Shown: positions 32,801-42,158 of the stretch, in pieces
Position numbering within the stretch: position 1 is the stretch's first letter
Layout of the letters: every line of letters starts with the position of its first letter
From: Phaeosaccion multiseriatum
Lineage: Eukaryota; Ochrophyta, other classes
DNA length: 64,000 nucleotides
Direction of reading: 5' to 3'
Assembly (NCBI GenBank): GCA_965112735.1
Contig: OZ218954.1
Location: forward strand, 2,666,001-2,730,000
Translations under genes and position numbers: made by a program
The notes under the pieces: model-generated
What the model was told of the DNA's origin: nothing
Database searches by the model: none
Seen by the model: the letters and a program-made list of their open reading frames with translations, nothing else

Positions 32801-35414
32801 CGCATCCCACCCACGTGTCTCACAACCCGTCGTCGTAACCTCTACCACTCGTCCTTAGGGTCGGCACGGCGCGCACGACCATCAGCTCCATCTGCCGAAT
32901 ACAGGCCGCCCCCGAGCTCCTGACCACCGCCAGTCGGACTGCAGCAGGGGTCCAGGCTACGGCAGCTAGAGGAAGAGCACCTAAGAAGAGTGGGAGGATG
33001 CCCAAGCGCTCGCAAGGCAACTCGGCTGGCGAGCTACTTGCCGTCGCCAGCTGTGAAAGACAGACCTCCAACCCCTCCAATCCGCTGGCAACAATGGCCG
33101 GAGGAGCTCCTCCCGCCCCGCTGTCGTCTGTGGCAGTGTACGAGGTGACCACCACGACATCAGTGTCTGTGTCGTCAGGAGGAGGAGGAGGAGGAGGAGG
33201 AGGAGGAGGAGGAGGAGGAGGAGGAGGAGGAGGAGGAGGAGGAGGAGGAGGAGGAGGAGGAGGAGGAGGAGGAGGAAGGTGCGAGAGGACTCTCCAGCCC
33301 TGCGGCGCCGTGAGCCACATCGAAGGAAGTATCTGCAGGTGAGTAAGTACCTTCTTCTCGGCACTCGGCTGCGGGGATCGGCTTGTACGTTGTCAAAGAG
33401 TAGCGCACTCACCCACTAACGCACACACGCACACACGCACACACGCACTCGCACACGCGGGCCCCTTTCTCCCCTTTTGCATGGCACACACGCAGCATAG
33501 CCCCTCTGCGGGAGTCACTCATCGCCGCCGCCAACGACTGCACGGTGCTCGTCCTCGGCTGGCGGAGGGCTCCCAACGCTCAGCAGGTGAGAGTGAGAGG
33601 AGGAGGAGGGGGAGGGGGGGTTTATTAGAATTTTCCTTAGAGGCTCAGTTTGAAGCGGGATGGGTGTGAGTATGTTCCGAGTACAAGCCTCCCCTTCTCT
33701 TTCCCTGGACTTGTGGCATGCCTCCACTCTCGTTCATGCTCTTTTCATCAATATATCCCTCCTCTACGTCGCAGCAGCCAGATGAAACCGTTGCAACCGC
33801 CGAAGGCTTTGAGCTTTGCATCAAGACGAGCCGCCCCACCCCGTCCAATGTGAGTGCCAGTGAGGAGGCAGGAGAAGGTCCATTGAAATGGAAGCGCGCA
33901 CTGCCCTGCGCTGGTGTCCACGTGTCAACATGCCCTCTCCCCCCCCCTTCATTGTGTGCAACCCCTCCTCTCCCCTCTCTCTCCTCCTCTCCCCCCCTCC
34001 CTCTCTCCCCCTCCCTCCCTCCCCTCCCTCTCCCCCTCTCCCCCTCCCTCTCTCCCTCCCTCCCTCCCTCCCTCCCTCCCTCCCTCCCTCCCTCCCTCCC
34101 TCCCTCCCTCCCTCCCTCCCTCCCTCCCTCCCTCCCTCCCTCCCTCCCTCCCTCCCTCCCTCCCTCCCTCCCTCCCTCCCTCCCTCCCTCCCTCCCTCCC
34201 TCCCTCCCTCCCTCCCTCCCTCCCTCCCTCCCTCCCTCCCTCCCCCCCTCCCCTCCTCCTCCATCTTAGGGCTGCATCACAGCGCTGGCGACGAGCGGGG
34301 GAGTCGTTGCCGTGGCCGTCTTGCTGCACTCCGTTTGCGTGTACATACACAGCTCAAACGAAGACGATGAGGGCAGGGACAGTAACCACACCCTCAGCCT
34401 GTTCGCTCAGGTGGGGAGGCGAGAGTGTGCCACAGAGAGCAAGGGGAAGAGGAGGAGCATGAGGATGAACATGATGAGGATCCATCCTTCCTTTCCTGCT
34501 CTGGTCTTTGCTTCTCACAGCTCCTTGTCTCACCCCCTCCCCTTTCTCTTCGCACATCGTACGTGCACAGCACTCGTCTGGGCGCGTGATGACATCGTCG
34601 TTGTTGGTGCTGCTCCCCCCCCCGGGAGAGAGCGGGAGTGAGGGCGGTGCCCTCCGCGTAGTGGTGAAGGATCAGAGCAGTGGAGTCGTCGCCGTGTTGC
34701 AAGAGGGCCTTCGGGTAGAGAGCGACAGCGCCGGACAGAACCCCGTGGAGCTCGTCATCGGGTGCGTATTCAGTCTGTCTGTCAGTCAGTCAGTCAGTCA
34801 GTCAGTCAGTCAGTCAGTCAGTCAGTCAGTCAGTCAGTCAATTCATCAGCCAATCACTCAACCTCTGAAAGAGAGTGGGTGGAGCCTGTACCCGAGTGTA
34901 CCTGTGGCATGCCTTACTCACCACCAACCCACCCACCGCGGCCCCTCCCTTGCTTGGCGACAGGTCTCTGTGGCGAGCTCAAGAGCCCCTCAGCTGCGTG
35001 GCTGCGGGGCCCACAAGGTCAAGGACAAGGACAAGGAGAAGGAGGGGGCGCGATGCTTACCCTCCCTTCATCGCTGCCTCGGCGACGGGAGCCCTCGTGG
35101 AGGCGACGGTTCTATCCAAGGACTCGTACCACAAGTTGGTTCTCCGGCAGGACAAGTTACTCCGGCACCTCCGGCAGCAGTCGCATGCACGTGCCTCGCA
35201 TGATGAGACCGCTGCTCAGTCTCTGTCTCTGCACGCCCCTGGCCTTGCCCCTATCCCTGTTATTGCCCCCGTTATTGCCCCCGTTAATGCCCGTGTTAAT
35301 GCCCCTGTTAATGCTGGCGCCGAGCTGCTGCCGCCCCTCTACGGGTGGGAAAGCGACATGGGGCAGTGCATCAATGGAGACTTCCTGGCACTGGCGGAGG
35401 AAGACTCAGACTGA
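27207..35414 (+). CDS. DDB1-like CPSF_A/MMS1-family beta-propeller protein
   Basis: Sixteen exons: 27207-28025, 28284-28447, 28618-28804, 28913-29119, 29242-29664, 29862-30251, 30487-31341, 31510-31829, 32212-32422, 32682-32713, 32859-33338, 33496-33586, 33775-33849, 34270-34410, 34571-34761, 34964-35414; 5,037 bases, 1,678 residues, all in phase. The family (DDB1, SF3B3, CPSF1) forms triple propellers that serve as adaptors in cullin-4 ligases or RNA complexes. DDB1-like landmarks are LGPVMDLLALEEE..GPRLVLATGRHQ, VGREPVSLT, LNLNFGSITWEKAGR, and the CPSF_A end ASATGALVEATVLSKDSYHK then CINGDFLALAEEDSD. DDB1 is usually about 1,140 residues; the excess is low-complexity inserts (Gly-Gly-Val, polyGly, Gln/Lys/Asp). 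It diverges strongly, so a DDB1 paralogue is as likely as DDB1 itself. Confidence 0.82.
29793..29830. repeat. (TG)n microsatellite
   Basis: TG units just before exon 6 of the DDB1-like gene, forming part of the intron's 3' end. Confidence 0.9.
30799..30896 (+). repeat. Coding GGCGGT repeat (Gly-Gly-Val/Phe/Ile)
   Basis: Tandem (GGCGGTGTT/GGT)n in exon 7 of the DDB1-like gene encodes a Gly-rich insert in frame. Confidence 0.9.
31829..31960. repeat. TGAGTGCGTG minisatellite
   Basis: Variant units of GTGTGAGTGC begin exactly at the donor after exon 8. Several units carry GTGAGT, so alternative donors are possible. Confidence 0.85.
32117..32205. repeat. (CCCTCA)n repeat at intron 3' end
   Basis: Hexamer CCCTCA units directly precede the exon 9 acceptor at 32211, acting as its pyrimidine-rich tract. 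Confidence 0.85.
33179..33276 (+). repeat. (GGA)n in coding exon, polyglycine
   Basis: About 32 GGA units within exon 11 of the DDB1-like gene keep the frame open and encode polyglycine. The antisense frame reads polyproline and is an artefact. Confidence 0.92.
34047..34245. repeat. (CCCT)n array in DDB1-like intron
   Basis: A nearly pure array of about 200 bases between exons 13 and 14, flanked by C/T-rich degenerate sequence from 33955. It is absent from the duplicated copy at 37620-37660. Confidence 0.97.
34780..34842. repeat. (CAGT)n microsatellite
   Basis: About 15 CAGT units in the last intron of the DDB1-like gene. Confidence 0.95.
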
Positions 35415-36160
35415 GTCACCGTGTGCTACGCCCTCCTACCGGCGAGGAGGGGAACCGTGTATATATATGTAAATACTTCCCTCAGGGGCAGAAGGAAGTA
35501 CTGGACTGGCTGGGGTCCTTGTTCCCCAACTGTAAGACTGCAGTGACAGATGGCAGAGTTGCGGTGGGATCCCCTCTGCATGCTTTACCGAGAGATTCAG
35601 CGATAAGCAAGGCGACAGTTCCACGACCATTCCACTCCCTCCCTCGACCTCTCTCGATCCGAGTCGCAATGTCGCAATGTGCACTTAAATCGACCCCTGA
35701 CGCGCTATCGCCCACATTCTCGATAGCGGATAGCGGATAGCGGATCGGCTGGCGCCGCCGAGAGCGTCGGCCCCTGACATGGTTCTGAGAACCAGGAACC
35801 AACCTTGGCCCTCATTGTCGACTCATTGACCTCATCATTGCCTTATTAGATGGCTCTCCCCCAGAACCTGGAACCTGCCTGGCCGGCTGGCGCCGGCCAG
35901 AAGCAGGAACCAGGGTCGCCTCAGAACCATGTCAGGGTCCGAATAGCGGATAGCACACCCCCACAACCCCCCCCCCCCAAAGCCGGCTTACTGTTCCCGG
36001 CCGTATCACTCTGTTATTATGTCCCGGGGGGCACCCCTTCCCCCCCGGGGGGCAAAGCTCATTCTCAATCCTCTCGTGCCACTCCATCCACTCCTCAAAA
36101 AATCTTTCTTGTAGTTGCCCAGCCCTGGCAGCCACTGCAAACCCCGCCACTGAAGATACG
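35415..36160. other. Intergenic; dispersed repeat with GCGGATA motif
   Basis: The 3' flank of the DDB1-like gene runs to about 35690; its counterpart is 38200-38440. Then comes GATAGCGGATAGCGGATAGC and a CCGGC/CCAGG-rich block (35720-35960) resembling 20800-21010. No gene seen. Confidence 0.65.
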
Positions 36161-37450
36161 ATGAAGACTTCCAGCATGGCCCGCCGCATTGATTCGTGGG
36201 TGAAGCCTTGCCTCGTGGCTGCCCTGTGTCTGGTGGCCTCTTCATGGCCTGCGGCAGGTTTCGCCGATCAGCCGGAATTTGTGTTGCCTGAAGACTCCGG
36301 GGCACGCCCAAGCTCTGCTGGTCCTGCTGGTGGACGAATGGTTCCATCGAGCGCTCGGTACCATGCTGGGGGGGGGTTGCACGCTGCTGCCCTTGCTCCA
36401 GCGGCCGGTACCGGCGGTGGGGCCGCGGGAAAGGCACGTGTGGAGGCGCTGGCGTCTACTGTTGATGCTGCCGCTGCCACCGCCGCAAGGAGGGCCTTGC
36501 AGGAGGAAGAGTTCACTAGTCACGATCATGATATGGACGGCTACAACGACCACACGCAGGATGGGGGCGATGAGCAAGAGGACCACGAGGACGAGGACCA
36601 CGAGGACGAGGACCACGAGGACGAGGACCACGAGGACGAGGAGCACGATTCCGACGAGTTCACTAGTCACGATCATGATCAGGACGGCTACAACGACCAC
36701 ACGCAGGATGGGTTCACTAGTCAAGATCATGATCAGGATGGGGTCGATGAGGACGAGGGGCACGAGGAAGAGGAGCACGATTCCGACGAGTTCACTAGTC
36801 ACGATCATGATATGGACGGCTACAACGACCACACGCAGGATGGGGGCGATGAGCACGAGGACCACGAGGACGAGGAGCACGATTCCGACGAGTTCACCAG
36901 CCACGATCATGATCAGGACGGTTACAACGACCACACGCAGGATGGGTTCACTAGTCAAGATCATGATCAGGATGGGGTCGATGAGGACGAAGGGCACGAG
37001 GAAGAGGAGCACGATTCTGACGAGTTCACTAGTCACGATCATGATATGGACGGCTACAACGACCACACGCAGGATGGGGGCGATGAGCACGAGGACCACG
37101 AGGACGAGGACCACGAGGACGAGGACCACGATTCGGACGAGTTCACCAGCCACGATCACGATATGGACGGCTACAACGATCACACGCAGGATGGGGGCGA
37201 TGAGCACGAGGACCACGATCACGAGGACCATGAGGACGAGGACCACGAGGACGAGGACCACGAGGACGAGGAGAATGGGGTCGAGGAGAATGGGGACGGG
37301 GAGCGCGGAGACGGGGACGAGGAGGTCGCGGCTGAGGAATTATCCAATCAGGCCTCCCCTTCTCTTTCCCCAGACTTGTGGCGTGCCTCCACCCTCTTTA
37401 ATGTCGTTTTCATCAACACATGCCTCCTCTTTGCCGCGGCAGCTAGATGA
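36161..37450 (+). CDS. Secreted Asp/His-repeat protein A, chimeric C-terminus
   Basis: A single frame of 429 residues. The signal peptide (VKPCLVAALCLVASSWPAAG) is followed by an Ala/Gly-rich pro-region of about 85 residues ending AARRALQEEE. Then come six FTSHDHDxDGYNDHTQ modules and two FTSQDHDQDGVDE variants, separated by acidic DEDHED runs. DHDQDGYND follows the DxDxDG pattern of Ca2+-binding EF-hand and thrombospondin type 3 loops, so metal binding outside the cell is inferred. The last ~35 residues, after SNQASP, are translated from sequence homologous to an intron of the DDB1-like gene; they include a hydrophobic TLFNVVFINTCLLFAAAA. It is a paralogue of the next gene but lacks the Pro/Thr stalk and Cys-rich domain. 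Expression is unproven. Confidence 0.75.
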   Translation: MKTSSMARRIDSWVKPCLVAALCLVASSWPAAGFADQPEFVLPEDSGARPSSAGPAGGRMVPSSARYHAGGGLHAAALAPAAGTGGGAAGKARVEALASTVDAAAATAARRALQEEEFTSHDHDMDGYNDHTQDGGDEQEDHEDEDHEDEDHEDEDHEDEEHDSDEFTSHDHDQDGYNDHTQDGFTSQDHDQDGVDEDEGHEEEEHDSDEFTSHDHDMDGYNDHTQDGGDEHEDHEDEEHDSDEFTSHDHDQDGYNDHTQDGFTSQDHDQDGVDEDEGHEEEEHDSDEFTSHDHDMDGYNDHTQDGGDEHEDHEDEDHEDEDHDSDEFTSHDHDMDGYNDHTQDGGDEHEDHDHEDHEDEDHEDEDHEDEENGVEENGDGERGDGDEEVAAEELSNQASPSLSPDLWRASTLFNVVFINTCLLFAAAAR

Positions 37451-38445
37451 AACCGCTGCAACCGCCGCAGACTTTGAGCTGTGCATCAAGACGAGCCGCC
37501 GACCCCATCCAATGTGAGTGCCGGTGAGGAGGTAGGAGGAGGTCCATTGAAATGGAAGCGCGCACTGCCCTGCGCTGGTGTCCACGTGTCAACATGCCCT
37601 CTTTCCCCCCCATCATTGCGTGTAACCCCTTCCTCTCCCCCTCCCCTCCTCCTCCATCTTAGGGCTGCATCACAGCGCTGGCGACGAGCGGGGGGGTCGT
37701 TGCGGTCACTGTCTTGCTGCACTCCTTGTGCGTGTACATACACAGCTCAAATGAAGACGATGAGGGCAGCGACGGTAACCACACCCTCAGCCTGTTTGCT
37801 CAGGTGGGGAGGCGAGAGTGTGCCACAGAGAGCAAGGGGAAGAGGAGGAGCAGGAGGATGAACATGATGAGGATCCATCCTTCCTTTCCTGCTCTGGTCT
37901 TTGCTTCTCACAGCCCCTTGTCTCACCCCCTCCCCTTTCTCTTCGCACATCGCACGTGCACAGCACTCGTCTGGGCGCGTGATGACATCGTCGTTGTTGG
38001 TGCTGCTTCCCCTCCTAGGAGAGAGCGGGAGTGAGGGCGACGCCCTCCATGTAGTTGTGAAGGATCAGAGCCGTGGAGTCCCTTCATCGCTGCCTCGGCG
38101 ACGGGAGGTCATCCGGCTCAGTGTTGCAAGAAAGAATGTGTTTTGAGGTTCATTGTTACGCACTTGGGCATGGAAGCACTCTGGCACTGGCGGAAGACTC
38201 AGACTGACTCACCATGTGCTACGCCCTCCTACCGGCGAGCAGGGGAACCCTGTAATAAAAAAAAAACATAAAAAAATACTCGTCGCCTCAGGGACAAAAG
38301 GAAGTACTGGGGTTTTCATTCCCCCACTGTAAGAATGCAGAGACTCAAGTTTAACCGAGAGATTCAAAGATAAGGCGACCGTTTCACGACCATTCCACTC
38401 CTCGACCTCTCTCGATCTCTCGATCCGAGTCGCAATGTGCCCTCC
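37345..38445 (+). pseudogene. Duplicated fragment of the DDB1-like gene 3' end
   Basis: The sequence from about 37350 matches 33690-34688 of the DDB1-like gene: intron tail, exon 13 (from about 37441), exon 14 (37663-37803), exon 15 (from 37964) and their introns. It then jumps to match about 35064-35100, and resumes at 35386-35690 including the stop region and 3' flank. Missing middle sequence, an early stop in the exon 13 copy and no upstream exons make it non-functional. The (CCCT)n array of the parent intron is absent. Confidence 0.88.
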
Positions 38446-38695
38446 CGCCAAAAAGGGAAGACCTCACCTACTCATCTGGATTTGGTCACTTGAAGAGAAA
38501 AGGAATAATAAAAGGAATGGTCGACGAGGGGGCGGACTCTCACGTACGCGAGGGTCATGGCGCGAGGGGAGAAATTTGAGTGCGCGCGCTATGCCGGTCT
38601 CCCGGGGGGCAGAGGGTTCGGAGTGGCACGTGAGCCTCAAATCTTTATTATTTGCCCCCCACAAACTGAACCCTCAGTCCTACAGCAGAGAAAAA

Positions 38696-41097
38696 ATGAC
38701 TACCAGCAGCAGCAGTATGGCCCGCGGCATGGCTCGCCTGGTGAAGCCTTGCCTCGTGGCTGCCCTGTGTCTGGTGGCTTCTTCATCGCCTGCGGCAGGT
38801 TTCGTCGATCAGCCGGAATTCTTATTGCCTGCTGAAGATTTCGGGGCACGCCCAAGCTCTGCTGGTCCTGCTGGCGGACGAATGGTTCCATCGAGCGCTC
38901 GGTACCATGCTGGGGGGGGGTTGCACGCTGCTGCCCTTGCTCCAGCGGCCGGTACCGCTGGCGGGGCCGCGGGAAAAGCACGTGTGGAGGCGCTGGCGTC
39001 TACTGCTGATGCTGCCGCTGCCACCGCCGCAAGGAGGGCATTGCAGGAGGAAGAGTTCACCAGTCACGATCATGATCAGGACGGCTACAACGACCACACG
39101 CAGGAGCATGAGTCGTCCGACGAGGAGGAGGAGCCCGAGTTCACCAGTCACGATCATGACCAGGACGGCTACAACGACCACACCCAGCATGACTCCTCGG
39201 AGGAGCATGAGTCGTCCGAAGAGGAGCCCGAGTTCACCAGTCACGATCATGACCAGGACGGCTACAACGACCACACGCAGCATGACTCCTCGGAGGAGCA
39301 TGAGTCGTCCGAAGAGGAGCCCGAGTTCACCAGTCACGATCATGACCAGGACGGCTACAACGACCACACCCAGCATGACTCCTCGGAGGAGCATGAGTCG
39401 TCCGAAGAGGAGCCCGAGTTCACCAGTCACGATCATGATCAGGACGGCTACAACGACCACACCCAGCATGACTCCTCGGAGGAGCATGAGTCGTCCGAAG
39501 AGGAGCCCGAGTTCACCAGTCACGATCATGATCAGGACGGCTACAACGACCACACCCAGCATGACTCCTCGGAGGAGCATGAGTCGTCCGAAGAGGAGCC
39601 CGAGTTCACCAGTCACGATCATGATCAGGACGGCTACAACGACCACACCCAGCATGACTCCTCCTCCGAGGACACTACGGTACGTCAAAGGAGTCGAACT
39701 TCAAAGAATTTGTTTTGCTTTTTCGCTTCTCAGCCCCCCCTTCTTTGGCTCACTCCTTGTAAATGCATGCCTGCGCCTTCCCTTCTTAAAATGTCTCTGC
39801 AGGCTCCCCCCACCGCTGCACCCACTGCCCCGCCCACTGCACCACCCACGGCTCCTCCTACGGTGAGTCAAGCAGTCGCCATGTCTTCGCTCAGTCGGTC
39901 AAGAAGCTCATTGGCTCACTCACCCTCTTTTGGTTTCTCTACCCGCCTTCCCTTGTTGCTATCGTGTCGCCGCCGCAGGCTCCCCCCACCGCTGCACCCA
40001 CTGCCCCGCCCACTGCATCACCCACGGCTCCTCCTACGGTGAGTCAAGCAGTCGCTATATATTCGCTCAGTCGGTCAACATGCTCAGTAGTTCACTCACC
40101 CTCTTTTTGTTTCTCTACCCCCCTTCCCTTGTTGTTGTCGTGTCGCCCCAGGCTCCCCCCACCGCTGCACCGGTAGCTACCACGGCCCCTGTGGCCCCCA
40201 TGACCGATGCCCCTGTGGCCCCCATGACCGATGCCCCTGTGGCCCCCATGACCGATGCTCCTGTGGCGCCCATGACCGATGCCCCTGTGGCCCCCATGAC
40301 CGATGCCCCTGTGGCCCCCATGACCGATGCCCCTGTGGCCCCCATGACCGATGCCCCTGTGGCCCCCATGACCGATGCCCCTGTGGCCCCCATGACCGAT
40401 GCTCCTGTGGCGCCCATGACCGATGCCCCTGTGGCCCCCATGACCGATGCCCCTGTGGCCCCCATGACCGAGGCGCCTGTTGCCCCGGATGTGACCCCCG
40501 CGGGAACCACGGCGCCCGTTGCCCCGGATGTGAACCCCGAGGGCGAGTGCATGGTGCCCTCGGCCTGCGCAGCCACTGAGGCCGACATCGAGCAGCTGGC
40601 TCTGTCCCACAAGTGCATCACCGTGGACACCGCCTGCGGTACTGACGATGCGCCCGCCGGCTGCAACTTTTTCGGCCTGGGCCAGGACTGCAGGTGAGGA
40701 TGTGTGGGGCGGGGGTATCATAAAGTAGAGGATTTCGTCCCTATCCTTGGCATTGTCTCATGCTCTTCGTTTTTCGGCTCCTCGTCGTTGCTGTGTTGTT
40801 CATTACCTACTCAGGGCCTGCTACATGTCGTGCGAGGGAGCCATGATGCACCTCGCCGCCTACCCGTCCACGCCGGACTCGGAATTCTTCTTCTGCCCTT
40901 CCACGGGCCTGACCTACGACATGTGCACCGACGAAACCCCCCCCGATGACGCGGGCGATTGTGTGTGCGACGGCTTTGGCGAGTCTTGCTTCATGGACAG
41001 CTCATGTGTGTTGGGTGAACTCGGATGCAACGTCCGCGGCATACTGGCTTGCCGCTTCTGTGGGTTCGGTGTCTACTCCGATATCGCATGCCCTTAG
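38696..41097 (+). CDS. Secreted Asp/His-repeat protein B with mucin-like stalk and Cys-rich C-terminus
   Basis: Exons: 38696-39679, 39803-39862, 39979-40038, 40152-40693, 40815-41097; 1,929 bases, 642 residues. Domain order: signal peptide (LVKPCLVAALCLVASSSPAA); pro-region nearly identical to protein A, ending ARRALQEEE; seven copies of FTSHDHDQDGYNDHTQ in 31-residue units with HDSSEEHESSEEEPE spacers; Ala/Pro/Thr repeats; twelve APVAPMTD-type octapeptides; and a Cys-rich C-terminal domain of about 180 residues (CMVPSACAATEAD; CYMSCEGAMMH; DCVCDGFGESC). It is probably an extracellular wall, scale or adhesive protein, with the acidic modules binding Ca2+. No C-terminal anchor is evident. I know no named family with this architecture. 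Confidence 0.85.
39054..39660 (+). repeat. 93-base coding tandem repeat
   Basis: Seven modules, six at a near-constant 93-base period, with mostly synonymous differences (GATCATGATCAG versus GATCATGACCAG), indicating recent expansion or homogenisation. Confidence 0.95.
39786..40170 (+). repeat. Tandem exon-intron unit, about 175 bases, three copies
   Basis: GCTCCCCCCACCGCTGCACC starts exons 2, 3 and 4 at 39803, 39979 and 40152. The following donor (ACGGTGAGTCAAGCAGTCGC) and intron text (CGCTCAGTCGGTCAA) are also repeated. Confidence 0.92.
40187..40482 (+). repeat. 24-base coding minisatellite (APVAPMTD)n
   Basis: Eleven perfect PMTD octapeptides plus one PMTE copy. Units with GCTCCTGTGGCGCCC at the fourth and tenth positions suggest a higher-order block duplication. 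Confidence 0.95.
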
Positions 41098-42158
41098 ACA
41101 ACGGTGTTGCACTTCGTCTGTTACTGTCGTTGTACTCCGGCTGGTGTTGTCGTTGTAAGTGTTCGTCGCTGATAACCTTGATCCCAGCTGTAGCAGCAAA
41201 GAGAGTGTTAAGCTCGTATTTTTCAAGTCGCATTTTAAACGCAATGTAAGTGATTACTCTTTACAGGCGCTCTTCTCCACCCGTGCAAAACTGCGAGTGG
41301 TATATCTGTTGTCAAATCGGTTCGGTACGAAGCAAGCGGCCGGAGTTTCCCCATCTGTTTCCGGCCGTAGCGACAGCCTGGGGCAAGCTTCCAGCAGGAA
41401 GGTGGAAAAAAAGGTGGGGACGCATCACTCAGCCCTGCTGGACAGGCTCTACTACACGTTCGCTTCCGGGCGTCGTGATGAAAGGTGAAACAAGACTAAG
41501 TCAACTTTCCTCCACATCCCCGGGGGCTCTACAGAGCTGTACAAAGAGGGGGGGGGAGGAAGAGGGATTGTAGAGAGGGAAGGGGTCAACTCTCAATGCC
41601 AGCCTCCAGCTTACTTCCTTTCCCCCAGCCTGCTAGTCTACTTACAGCTACTTGTACCTGAGAAATTTTGAAGCTTTTCGGGGGCCAATTTCACGTGCGG
41701 TCCATCCCCTCTGCGCCGAAGCTCCTCTACCGCGGGAAAAGTACTTTGCCACTATACACGACATTACTTAGCCGAACTGGAAAAGGAAAGGGAAAGGAAA
41801 ACGTGTCTCTCCATCTTGTAAAGTGAACATTCCTTTTCCCAAGTAGATAGAAGTAGCCAAAAGCATTGGATAAGGCGAGCCATTGGCTATATCGTCCGCT
41901 GGACAGGGCTTACACAATAATCGGCCCTTATACACGCGTCCTTCGGGATGAGGCCAAAAAAATATTGTATGTAAACACTCGATTTGCGTAAAAACCGCCC
42001 AAATCGCCGGGTAAAGTTGTCAGCATTTGCAAGAGCACTCCCCCTTGCCGCCCGATCCCTAAAAAACGGGGCGATTTGTGCGATTTTTACGCAAATCGAG
42101 TGTTAAATAAAATATAAAAATGTAGGACCCCTCAGTGTGAGAGTGCTTTCTGTGCTCC
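41098..42158. other. Intergenic, lower GC, with a fold-back element
   Basis: No supported gene. The stretch 41760-42120 is noticeably AT-richer than its surroundings and contains the inverted repeat listed separately. Confidence 0.6.
41974..42104. mobile_element. MITE-like fold-back element
   Basis: AACACTCGATTTGCGTAAAA starts the left arm at 41974. The right arm ends at 42104 with its reverse complement. The arms match over about 35 bases with two mismatches, around a centre of about 60 bases. There is no coding capacity and no clear target duplication. Confidence 0.7.

Noticed and set aside
32820-33320. Minus-strand frame with polyproline
   Set aside because: Antisense of the (GGA)n polyglycine exon, whose plus-strand phases fit the DDB1-like gene.
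34750-34860. Possible CRISPR-like regular repeats
   Set aside because: A simple (CAGT)n microsatellite without spacers, in a eukaryotic intron.
36242-37261. 339-residue minus-strand frame rich in Val/Ile
   Set aside because: Antisense of the acidic DHDxDG repeats; the hydrophobicity is a by-product of GAC/GAT codons read in reverse.
40092-40721. Minus-strand Gly/His-rich frames
   Set aside because: Antisense of the APVAPMTD minisatellite.
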